Of a DNA stretch of 64,000 nucleotides, positions 33,485-43,878 are shown one piece after another; within the stretch, counting starts at the first letter, position 1, and the number at the start of each line of letters is the position of its first letter. The notes below the pieces were generated by a model. It worked only from the letters and a program-made list of their open reading frames with translations, had not been told where the DNA came from and did no database searches. The position numbers and the translations under genes are program-made. Source of the DNA: Auxenochlorella pyrenoidosa (lineage: Eukaryota; Chlorophyta; Trebouxiophyceae; Chlorellales; Chlorellaceae); NCBI GenBank assembly GCA_001430745.1, contig KQ482032.1:219910-283909 (forward strand), read 5' to 3'.

Positions 33485-34638
33485 ATGGACGCGACAAGCC
33501 GCCTGGCCGCAGGGGCGCAGCACAAGCGGAAGGGGAGCGCCCTGGACCAGCTGAACGATGGTCAGGACCTGCACAGCGGCAAGGCAGCTCGCTCAGCCGA
33601 GGCAGAGGCACAGCAGGAGGCTGCTGCCGCCGAGGAGCAGCAGCGGCAGGAGCAGGAGGCCAAGGTGCGGGCTCTAGCTCATCCAGCGAGCTCCTGGATG
33701 CCTCTGAGGCGGGCGGGGCCGTAGCCAGGAGGATACAAGTCTGCGACCGGTTGCAGCAGGGCAGGTGGCGGCAAGGGAGAGGCGGCGGGGCGCTAGCTTT
33801 CACCATCGCATGTGCCTTGTGACGATCTGTATGCTCCTGTGACCCCGCAGGAGGAGGAGCCGCTGACCCAGATATGCAGCATGCACCTCCTCCAGCTGCG
33901 CACCAGCCAGGAAGAGCTGCTGAAAAAGATCGACGCAATCACCGGTGCGCAGAGCTGGCCAGCCGGGCCAGCATGCACACACAGGGGCCAGCCAATGGCT
34001 TTACCTCATTCCTGCCTCCCGTCCTCTTTTGTCGATCGTTTGAGTTGCAATCCATAGAAAAGATGTCTTGGATAGTGCAGGCTTGGGGTGGCAGAGGCTT
34101 GTGGCCAGCAGCAGTGCCCGCCCGGCTTCCTCTCTGCCACGAGCTTTCCCCGACTCAGCTGCCACCCTTCAATCATGCAGCCGCCGGCACTGCCTTCCTG
34201 GACCAGCTGCGCGCCTCCTTCCTGGCGCGCATGGAGCGGGTGAAGGGCGAGCTGACAACCATGGTGGATGATGCTGGTGGGTGCTGCGCAATGCCGGGTT
34301 TGCAGCATTCGCCTGTTGCTCTGCTGGGCATGCTTTGGTCTATGGGCAGGGTGCAAGCCTGTTACTACCAGTCGTGCGTTCCCAGCATCCTGAACTGCCC
34401 AACACAACATGCCCCTTCGCTCCTGGCCCGCCTGGCGCGGCCCCCTGCAGAGGAGGCCCTGCGCCTGCAGTCTGCCTCCACCCTGGACTGCTGCCGCCGC
34501 GCCGACCTCACCGCCGGACTCATCGCCAAGCTGGGCATCAAGACGGCGGATGTGGAGCAGCAGCGGCCAGACACCATCGAATCCATGCAGGAGGAGGGGG
34601 AGGCTCCCGGCGTGGATGCAGCTGGCCCTGCGCAGTGA
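33485..34638 (+). CDS. Unrecognised small charged helical protein
   Basis: Four phase-consistent exons (33485-33664, 33851-33944, 34181-34276, 34451-34638) give 185 residues. The N-terminus is highly charged and helical (Glu/Gln/Ala-rich, about residues 30-60). It is followed by EEEPLTQICSMHLLQLRTS, a second helix (FLDQLRASFLARMERVKGEL) and a C-terminal stretch with RADLTAGLIAKLGIK. The pattern suggests a coiled-coil adaptor or complex subunit. No catalytic motif, signal peptide or membrane segment is visible, and no family was recognised. It starts only 187 bases after the dioxygenase stop on the same strand. The ATG at 33485 is the first in frame and all introns are GT-AG. Confidence 0.65.
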
Positions 34639-35008
34639 GGTGCCAGCTGTGGCGGCTGGCAGCAGCATGCTCGGCAGCCATGGGCTGTGTGCTTACACCT
34701 GGGTATCCCTTGTTCAGATCAGAAATCGTTACAATGATGATGTGAAAGCATGTTTAACGAGATGGGAACCAGCCGAGGGAAACGGGGCCATGGTGAGGAT
34801 GCAGGATGAAAGGAATGTCAGTCAGGGGGAGCAAGTGGTTCGGGAGGGGAGACGGGCAGATGTACAGGAGGTACAGCAAACTTAGTCGGGCAATGTCGTC
34901 AAAACTTGTGTGAGGAAGTACAACTCAGCAGGCGCCATACACACCAGGTATGTACATTGTGTTTGCGATAGATCGATGAAATCCAAAAATGCAGTGGTGG
35001 CAGGCGGA
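34639..35008. other. Convergent 3' region
   Basis: 370 bases between the stops of the small helical protein (+) and the PP2C (-), expected to be 3' untranslated sequence. Nothing else is seen. Confidence 0.5.
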
Positions 35009-37499
35009 CTAGCAGGGCAGGAAGGCTACTGCCGCCGTGATGTCGTCCATTTCCGCGCCGCTGTAAGCCGCGGCCCAGCGGCGGCGCGCAACGTTCACCA
35101 GGGCGTGTGCGGCGGCCTCGGCAGAAACACAGCTGCATGCTTGGGGGAGGCGGCGCACCGAGACGGCTTCCAAGGGTGACTTCTGTGCGCTGGGCCGAGC
35201 TACCCCTTGTCAGCCGCAGCGCCGGCCCTCCCTGGCAGGCCCCGCAACGCACCGCCTCTGGCCCTCCCCTCACCTCTGCCCGATGCCCACCGCCTCCTCA
35301 TCTGTGAGCATGTCCCACAGCCCGTCGCAGCCCAGCACCAGCACGTGCCGCACTAGCGGCGCCGCGCCGCAGCCGCCACTCCTGCTCCTGCCGCCCCTGC
35401 TGCTGAGTTCATCGCTGTCAGAGCTGCTGTCCACAGACCAGAGCGAGCCGGCCATGGTGCTGGTGCTGCTGGCGCTGATGCTGCTGGCTGACAGGCTGGA
35501 GGAGAGCGGCGGCGCAAGGCTGCTTGCATCATACTCGCCGCTGCTGGCAGCTGCAGCCGCAGAGTTGTCGGCAGGCGGCAGGGTGAGGGTGACTGCATCC
35601 GGCTCGGTGGTGAACCCCAGCGGCACCGCCCCTGCAGCAAGGCAGGGCGCAGAAGGAAGGGGGGTCATGCGCAAGCCAGGGCAGGCCAGAGATCAGAGGC
35701 GAGGAGACTAGCACCATGTGCTCCCTGCTCACCGCCTGCCTGCTGCTGCTGGCTCCTTGACCAGGGGCGCCAGCCAGGCCAGCCCAGCCCAGCCCCGCAC
35801 ATCTGCCGCCCAAAATGCGGCCAGCCGCATGCATGTTTGCATGCGACGGACGGTGCCTGGCGCAGCAGCCCGCCCGCTCACAAGCGTCCCCAAAGCCGCG
35901 GCTGAGGGAGAGGGAGTTGGAGGTGGGGTAGGAGGGGCTGCCGGTGAGGCGGTACGGCTGCCCCGGCTCGCGCTGCACCACGCGCCCGCGCCCGCTGGCG
36001 GCGATGCGCGCCCGCTCCAGATGGCTGCGCAGTCCGGGCAGGCGAGTGGGCGTGTGCTTGGAACAACAGCTTGAGGAACAAAACACGGATGAGGACTGCA
36101 AGCGGCACGCTGTGGTCCTGCTGCCGCAAGGCCGGCCGCCGCACACAGGTGTGTCCTGCAATACAGCGCGCGCCCACCTGCCGGGTTTGTGGTCCTGCGT
36201 GAGCGGGTGCACTAGCCAGCGCGGGCCATGGGGGGAGGGCAGGCACAGGCCGATGGTGGCACGGCAGTCGCCCGCCCAGGCGACGGTGAGGCTGCAGAGC
36301 AGGGGCACAGAGGTTGGGTGGGTGGGATTGGGGTTGGGGGTGGGGGGGCGCGGCGGTTGTAAGCGTTGTGCCAGCTCAGGCATCGATGGAAGCGGGCACA
36401 AGATGGGTGATGCTACGTGCGCCTTGACCAGCGGGTGGGGCGCGGGGCAGGTATGCCGCGTGTGTCTCCTCCCCGACTGAAGCTTGCAGGCCCACACGCA
36501 CCTGCCCCTCTGAACCAGGCAGGCTGCCACCGCTGCCCCGCACTCTGCAAAGGCCGGGTGGTGGCGCATGCCGCCGCCCACGTGCTGGAAAGCCGCCACC
36601 AGCGCAAGCTGCGAGGCAGCGGCTGCCGCGTCACTGCGGCTGCCAGGGTCGTCGCCCCCGGTGCCGCCCCCGCTGGCCAGCAGGCCAGGCAGCGCGGCGG
36701 CCAGGCCGTCAGCTGCAGCCCGGCTGGCCAGCTCGCCGCTGTGGCCGTGGCCGTCGCAGACGCAGGCCAGCAGCGCGCCCTCGGCTGGGGCTGACAGGGA
36801 GAAGGCGTCCTGGTTGGCTTCCTTCCAGCAGCCGCGGAAGCGGCCGCCGCGCGTCACCACGGCAACGTCTGCAGCCAGACAGATGGCCGGGCGGGCATGG
36901 GATCAGGGTGTAGGAACGCCCAAAGCGGGGGGAGCAGAGCGCGGGACGTTGCCAGGCAGTTCCCTGCTCCCTGCCTGGACCCGACTCTCACCCGCCACGC
37001 CCGGCACCGTCAGCTGCGCCTGGCTGTCAAAGCCGGCAGGCCGCTGGTGCGCCGCCGCCTGCCACCCCTGCAGCTCGGCATCCACCCTGGCGCCGGCTGC
37101 GCTGCCAGCCCTGTGGAAAGCATCCTGGAAGGGCGGCAGCACGGCTGAGCCTTCGAGGCGCTGCCGCATCCGCTGCAGCCGCGTTGAGCCCTGCTCGCTG
37201 CCAGGGGTGGCAGCGGCGGTGGCAGGGCCTGTGGCCGCCTGTGCCGCCAGGGTCTCCCAGTGGAGGGTGGAGCGGGAGAGGGAGGCGGCGAGCGCCTCCT
37301 GGTAGCTGGGCAGGCCTGCTGCGGCCCTGGAATTTGCAAGTGAGCGCTCTGCCGATGCGCTGTAGCACCGTGCAGAGACGACCGCAGGCGGGACGACCGC
37401 GGCCGGGTGCACGACACGTTGGGGCAGCCGAGGCGGGCGGGAGGCGGTGGCGAAGGCAGCGGCGGAGCTACTGGCGGCGGGCAGTGGTTGTGGCCGCAT
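35009..37499 (-). CDS. PP2C-type (PPM) protein phosphatase, probably organelle-targeted
   Basis: Six minus-strand exons (37499-36992, 36868-36502, 36291-36178, 36024-35882, 35631-35274, 35189-35009) close to 556 residues. PPM motifs occur in order: NQDAF (188-192), CDGHGHSG with the metal-binding Asp (about 208), WAGDCRA, LTQDHKPG, SLSRGFGD, LGCDGLWDMLTDEEA and, near the end, MDDITAAV. The last has Asp where many members have Asn; the metal-site Asp is kept. The enzyme removes phosphate from Ser/Thr using Mg/Mn. About 170 residues precede the catalytic domain; the first 50, rich in Arg, Ser and Ala and without acidic residues (MRPQPLPAASSSAAAFATAS), look like a mitochondrial or plastid transit peptide. 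A Ser-rich insertion of about 70 residues sits before LVLGCDG. The targeting call is inference. Confidence 0.88.
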
Positions 37500-38889
37500 A
37501 ACGTGCACCCTGCTGCAAGCAGAGTGAGTGTGGGGCAACGAGCAGGCCGAGAGGTCGAGGAGGGCGAGACCCTGTCTCGGAACTGAACATCGCCTGTTGC
37601 CCCTTGCCCTCTCTTGCCTGTAAATTTGTTTATGACACCTGAACACATGCGGGAGGGCATTTACAAGCCTGCTGGCTGCCAGTGTTGGCATACCGACACT
37701 CAGAGTTGCTAAAACCGCGGCGTGAGAGCCGGGTGCGTGCGATGAGTCTGTCCCAGAGGATTGCTGAGGAGCTCTAAATGCCAGGGATGTCAGGTGGCAC
37801 CTCATGTGCTCGACTCTGACGCTGCGCTGCGGTGCCGCTACAGAAGGGAAAAGGCACCACCCAACAAGCTGTTGCCGGGTGTCTCGCCGCCCACAAACTT
37901 AGCAAAAAGGTCGAATCGGTTGACCAACCATCATGTCCCATCTTCCTCAATCCTTTTGGGGGCTGGCTCTCTTGCATCAGCCTGGGTTGCAGCGGGGCTC
38001 AGCAGAGGAAAGGTCGTGTACGACAATCGTCTTTTCCACTGCTGCGAACATCGAGCATGCCACATACCAATGTCAAGGTAGGTAAATCCAAGCTTCAGGG
38101 GCAGAAGGTGGGAACAGTGGACCGTTCTGCACATTGCTGGAGCAGCTTGTAGCTGACGCATGCTGCCGAGCTGCATGAAGCACAGCCCTGCTCAACAGAG
38201 GGAGCCCACTTGTGCCACATGCGAGGAATCAAGAGTGCTCAGTCAAGAGGTTGGTAGCGACAGCCTCTTGATTGCAGGAGGAATGCAATGCTGTAGTGAC
38301 CAGGTGATTGATCAATCCCATGTCAGCGCCGGCGCCGGCGCTGCATACCTGCTGCACCTGCAGCGGGATACTGGGCGACGTCACAGCCCCCATTGCTCAT
38401 CCGATGACGCTTTGATACAATCAATATCACCTTGGTTTCACAACCTGAGCCTCAATTCACCGAGACGCCACGCCAGCTTTGTCCCTCGGCTTCGGAAACC
38501 GCGCAGATAAAACTCTTCCGGTCGCAACGTCGAATATAGTGCAGACCGTGCGGTGAGAGTAAGATGGGTGTAAATCCTTTGGGTGGCCGCCCTCGCGAAC
38601 AGCTGGGCAACGTGTCTCGTCACTGGGCCCGGCCAGCAATTGCCAGTCTATCGCATGGCGGGTCCTGCTTGCTGTCAGGGAAGCCACGCCAGACGTTGAG
38701 GAGAGCGCAGCGCTACGGGTCGCCCATGTTGCTCAAGAGTGCTGCCCGCCAGCGCCGCCGCTACCAGACCGCTGCACCGCCGGCGCATGCGCATGGGAGG
38801 CTGCAGAGGCTGTAAAGCAGGTTGCAGAGATAATGCCACTCATACCTGCGTCCATACCCACTGCGTTCCTTTGCCAGCAGCTTGAAGCC
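37500..38889. other. 1.4-kb divergent intergenic region
   Basis: Lies between the start of the PP2C gene (-) and the secreted Cys-rich protein (+). It is noticeably less GC-rich than the rest of the window, with short AT-rich segments near 37610-37640 and 38400-38570. Short frames on both strands show no domain. A palindromic GCGCCGGCGCCGGCGC stretch occurs near 38325-38341. No RNA gene was recognised. Confidence 0.45.
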
Positions 38890-41800
38890 ATGTACCTCAT
38901 CCCAGTCCTGATTCTGGCTGATGTTTGGGCCGCTCAGGGTGAGAGAAGAACATCAGTAAGGCAGGTGGCTATGGCTGTCAGTACCGCATCGGGCCACCGC
39001 CAGGCAGACAACGTTCAGCCCTTGACCCAGACATATTATGAATCTCTCTGCTCACCTTGTCCTTGTGCGCAGCTGGCCGGCCCCTGGGGTGCAAGCCCTC
39101 GACGAGCTGCGCCAACTGCGAACCCTACTGGGCCTCCCCAGCCGATGTGGCGGCGGGCAAGCCATGCGGTGCAGATGGCGCCTACTTCCCGGTCATCCAG
39201 GAGACCAACGAAGATGGCTTGCTGAAGAGCGTGCTGTGCACGGCGTGCTGCGCAGCGGGGTGCGGCGCGCCGGCGCAGTGCGCCGCCTTCAACCTGAAGC
39301 CCCCCGGCGTGCACGGCTGCAAGGCGTGCCCCGCGGGCAGCGTGCTGATGCAGCTGGCGGCCCGGGCCGTCACCTACAAGGACTGGTGGGGGGACACCGA
39401 GACCTGGCCAGACGTCCCCGTCTACTCAGGTGCTTCTTCCGACCATGCAGCGAGCAAGGCAGGGACAACCTTGGTTGTTGTGACTCTGTTTGTGCCTGCC
39501 TGGCATGCGCTGCACTGCCCACCTCGACTAACCCCCGCCGCCGGGAACCATCATGGTAACTGCCCGGCACCTGGCCACTCGCAAACACTGTCTTGCAGTG
39601 TGCATGGCTGCATCCAAGCTCAACTGCAGCGGCGCTGCGGCGCATTGGAGCGGCTGCGCCGGCTGTCGTGCGGGCCAGCAGCGCTACCGCATGAACGATC
39701 CCTCACTGCCCAGGGCCTTTTACGCCTGCACCCCGGGCAAAGCCTGCACCGGAGCTGGCGGCGAGTCTGGCTGCACCAGCTGCGTGCCGGGGCAGGCTTC
39801 CCAGCAGGCGGCCGGCCTGGTGATTGCCCGGATGCAGGTGCGAGCACTGGGAAGACCCTGCTCCTTGTTACCACAGCCCTGGACAGCGAGGACCAGGGGC
39901 CCGCCTGTGCTTGCCACGGGCCAAATGCCTTCCTCCCCTTGGGGAAGGATCAGAGCCGTGGAAGCAGCAGGGAGCACACGGGGCACTAGCTCACCCGCCG
40001 CCGTGCGGCACCTCACTGCTGTGCAGGCAGCCCAGATGCCCCGCGGCTTTGCCGTCCTCGGCCCAGCATACGTCCGCTGCCGCGCCTGCGCCAAGCTGGG
40101 GTGCGCTTCCGTGCCCGGCGCGTGCAATGCTCAGAAGGGGCCGTTGGAGGAGCCTGCCGGCTGCCAGGCATGCCCCCGCGGCCTGCGCCCAGAGTATGAC
40201 GTTGCCATCGGCCTCAACAAATGCATGTGAGTGGCGCGCCATGCCATGCTGTGGGTGCAAAAGCATGAGGTCATGTTGGGGCTCCTCTGAAAGCGCAGGG
40301 CAGGCAGGCGAGCGCCATTGCGCGCCATGCAAAGCCTTCGCTGCATCCACCCCTCCTGGTCTGCCGCGCAGACGCGACGCCTGCGCCCCCTGCGGCGTGG
40401 GCTGCCCAGAGTACACCGCGGCGACCCCCTGAACTCCGAGTCCGAGGCCGCCTGCCGGCCCGGCTACTTTGGCGTCACCCTGCGGTACAGCCTGTCCTGG
40501 GGCGTGCCCCGCACCAAGCGCTGCGTGCCCTGCTGCGCCGCCGGCTGCCCCAGCGCCGCGCACTGCGGCCCCGCCCTCGGCTGGGGCGGCTCTGCGGGCT
40601 GCGACGAGTGCCCCCCCGGCATCGTCAAGCTGGAGACCGGCCTGCACAGGCTGAACCCCAACCAGGGCAGCACGGACGACACGTACCGCAGTGCGTGGGG
40701 CGGGGGGCCTGGCACCTGCATCGTGTGTGGGGCAGGCTGGCCAGCTGGCACAATGGGGCTCGAGCGCTTTGAGTGCCCATCAGCAGTGCGGATTTGCACA
40801 GATCCTGTGCTGCGAAGCCCTGCAGGTGGCCTGACTCCGAATCCTTTCCCAGCCTTTCACCCGCCCCCGCGCGCAACCGTGCAGCCTGCCAGCCGCTGTC
40901 CAGGCTGCGGTGCGCAACGTGGGAGCCCTGGACAGGGTGCCTCACCTGCCCCGCCAACATGAGCCGCTACCAGATCAACAGGGCGATGGCCGACGTCGTC
41001 ACCCCGGGGTACGCCTGCGCCCCGGACAAGGTGTGCGAGGCGGCCGCGACGCTGGACCAGGGCTGCACCTCGTGCGCGGCGCCGGCGTTTGCGGGCGGCG
41101 ACAGCCGCAGCAACCGCACAATCGACCCGCTGTTGGGCGAGGACTTCCCGCTGTACGACCGCCAGGTGGGCTGCAGCACGCAGCAGGGGCTGCCGCCGCT
41201 GCATGGGAGCATACGTTCAAGTATATGTGTGTGGGGAGATATGCAATCATATGGACGGGGGCTCCTCAGGGTGCACAGTGGCAGCAGTCTGTCGGTGCCG
41301 ACGCTAGTGGGCTGTGTCAGCGCGCCGCAGAGCGCGCGTGTACGTACACACACACATGGTGGTCATTCAGCCTCCGCTGATCGTGATTGGCCCCAGCCTA
41401 GCCCGCTCGCCATGCTGGCCTGCCGGCCTGGCATGCATGCCCGCGTCATGTGCATGCGCCCCACTCCCAAACCCCCAGGTGGTGGACTGCGCCACATGCG
41501 CCAGCCTTGGCTGCGCGCCAGGCAGGTGCAACTCGACGGTCGGGTGCCTGGACTGCCCGGCCGGCTCCTTCCTGGAGCGCACCGTGGAGGGCTACTCCCC
41601 CAACCCCCCCGTCTACCGCTGCTCGCCATGCAGCAAGCTGCACTGCACTGCTGGGGCGTGCCACGCGCGCCTGGGGTGCGCCGCCTGCCCGCAAAACTAC
41701 CTGCAGCAGACATACGCCGTGGAGGGGCTGCCCGGCTCTGGCAGGAGCGGAATCACTCGGCGGACTGTGTGCAATGCCCAGTGAGCAGCGGGAGGTGGGA

Positions 41801-43251
41801 ATGCACGACTGGGTTAGGTGGTAGTGCAGGCAGTCAAGGCGCCATTGCCAGCGCCTGCCAGCCTGCCATGCTTGGATGAAGGATCAGGTGGGCAGGCAAG
41901 CAGGCAGGCTCTGGGGTAAGGCAAAGGCAGTCGAGCTGGCTGAAGGGCAGGCGAGAGTTCAGCACTGCTGAGTTTGTCATGCTGCTGTGTTGCTCATTCT
42001 CGGCTGCCCCAGCTACCGTCTGTCGATGCAGGTGCGGCCCAGCAGACTATGAGTGCAGCTCGCACCAGGCAGCAGCCAACGAGGCCTGCGAGGCCCCTTT
42101 CTTCTTCCCAGCAACCACCACCATTGAGTTGCTGGGCCAGCGCACCTGGTGCATCCTCTGCTGGAAGCTGGGCTGCCGTGAGGGGGGCACGTGCGGAGCT
42201 GGCGGGTGCACCTCATGCCCAGATGGCACCGTACCTATGGAGATTGGCACCTTCCTGGCCTTCAATTATGAGGGTTTCTTAGAGGCGATGCCGGGGGCTC
42301 AGCGGTTTACATGTGAGCGGGCAGCTGCCTGCTGGGAGCTAAGAGGGAAAGTGCCCAGTGCCCGCAAGTCAATGCGCTGCCCTGCTTTGTGCGCAGCGTG
42401 CGCGTGTGCCCCTCTGGGTCTGCCGACCGTGTTTTAACCCAGCTGAGAGTCCATTCACATGTACTTGCGTTCCTGTCTGACACGAGGAGGTGTATGCACG
42501 GAATTCATGGCGCACGCGTGCGTCCCTCCATGCTCCCCTGCAATGTTGCAGCCTGCCAGGCGCTGTCTGCCCTCAACTGTGCCACCTGGGAGCCGCTGAC
42601 TGGTTGCCTCACCTGCCCAGCGGGCCACTTCCGGTACCGGCGCAACATCCCCGGGCTGACTCCCGGCTACGGGTGCTGGCCAGAAAAGGCCTGCGCCTCC
42701 ACGGCGGCTGTCGACGTGTTCGACGCCACCGTGGCCGACTGGACCTGCAGCAGCTGCGTGGCGCCGGCGTTTGACACCGGCGCCGAGGTGGAGAGCGCAA
42801 ACGTTGTGGAGTCTGTGGGCTTGCCAGAGTATAACGACTATTACGTGAGTAGCTCAGCCTCCGGCCAGCAGTGAAGCAAACACTTGGGATTGCCCACTCA
42901 CGACGCTCTCTCTGCCTGTGTGCCGCTTGAGTCCGGGATGCCAGATGCCTTTGCTGGGCTTTGCAGGGCGAAGTGGAGTCTTTCAACCGCCTGGACTTTG
43001 TTGAGCTTGCACCCAGCGGCAAGATCTGCCACCGGTGCGGCGCCGACGGCGGACAGCCGTGCGCGGCTGGCAGGTGCACCGCCCTTGCGGGCTGCACTGC
43101 GTGCAATGCGTCGTCGGGCCTGCCCTACCGTGTGCCAGTCCGGAGCGAACAGGTGGCCAGCGACAGGTTTGGCGAGTGGAGGTACAGCGGCCAGAGGTAC
43201 ACGCGCCCGCCAGCGGCCCGCACATACACGTGCAGCGACCGGAAGTCGTGA
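38890..43251 (+). CDS. Secreted cysteine-rich protein made of a triplicated three-exon cassette
   Basis: Ten exons: 38890-38938, 39073-39429, 39599-39837, 40027-40226, 40372-40690, 40885-41165, 41479-41780, 42032-42312, 42552-42844, 42967-43251. About 868 residues with roughly 80 cysteines, if one missing base near 40427-40432 is allowed for. Exon 1 is a signal peptide (MYLIPVLILADVWAAQ). Exons 2-4, 5-7 and 8-10 are three copies of one cassette. The first exon of each holds a CxxC...GC...GCxxCPxG module; the middle one holds a second module (CATWEPWTGCLTCPA in exon 6, CATWEPLTGCLTCPA in exon 9, and a diverged form in exon 3) ending in CTSC/CSSC; the third again holds CxxCxxLGC modules. Introns bounding these units repeat phases 1, 0, 2. 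No membrane anchor or enzyme motif is seen. The protein is probably extracellular and disulfide-rich, perhaps cell-wall related. No known family was recognised. Confidence 0.8.
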
Positions 43252-43878
43252 CCGCCCTGTTCCTCTCTCCTCGTCCTCAGCCCCCCTTTCCTCTTGTTAT
43301 AGAGCCTGTTGATTGAGATTGAGTCTTTCCCACTCCACACAGTGCACAGCTACGTTTCAAGACAGCCTTGCATACAGTGTGAACGGCAAACTCGTCGCAC
43401 AGGCTGGGTCTGAAGTTACCGTGAGTTTGTACGGAAGAACAGGCTGGTAAAATAGCAACAAGTGCATGCTGCACGGCCAGGCTGTGAAGCTTTTCAGGGT
43501 GAATTATTCACATTGGCGCCAGCGCTGGCTGGCCGGGCAGCCCGCGGGCGCCAGCGCCTGCGCCGGTTGAGCGGCGGTTGGCCCTGGGGAGGCCGGCCAC
43601 GGACTCCCAAGCACGATGTGTCGCCATAATACCGCTCTGCAAGCACCCCTGGGTACGTAGAACAGCGGCACAACCGCCAAGGACGCCGCGGCAGCAACCC
43701 ATAACGTGGGGGGATGCAGCCCGAGGCCCCCAGCAGGAGGCGCCGGCGCCGGCGCATCCCGGCAGAGCAGCCCGCCTGTAGCCCGCATTCCCTCCCATAG
43801 CCCCTGCAATCGCCAACAGCCTCCACTGCACTCATCCAGCAGCCCTCACACACCGTCCCTCCGCCTGAAGCAGCCAAC
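43252..43878. other. Intergenic region between two plus-strand genes
   Basis: Holds the 3' untranslated region of the Cys-rich gene and the promoter of the next gene. A long minus-strand frame (43494-45218) begins to overlap here, but it is antisense to supported exons and has no domain. Confidence 0.5.

Noticed and set aside
43494..43831. Short overlapping minus-strand frames as an independent gene
   Set aside because: No splice signals, no domain and low-complexity translation; they lie in an intergenic and leader region.
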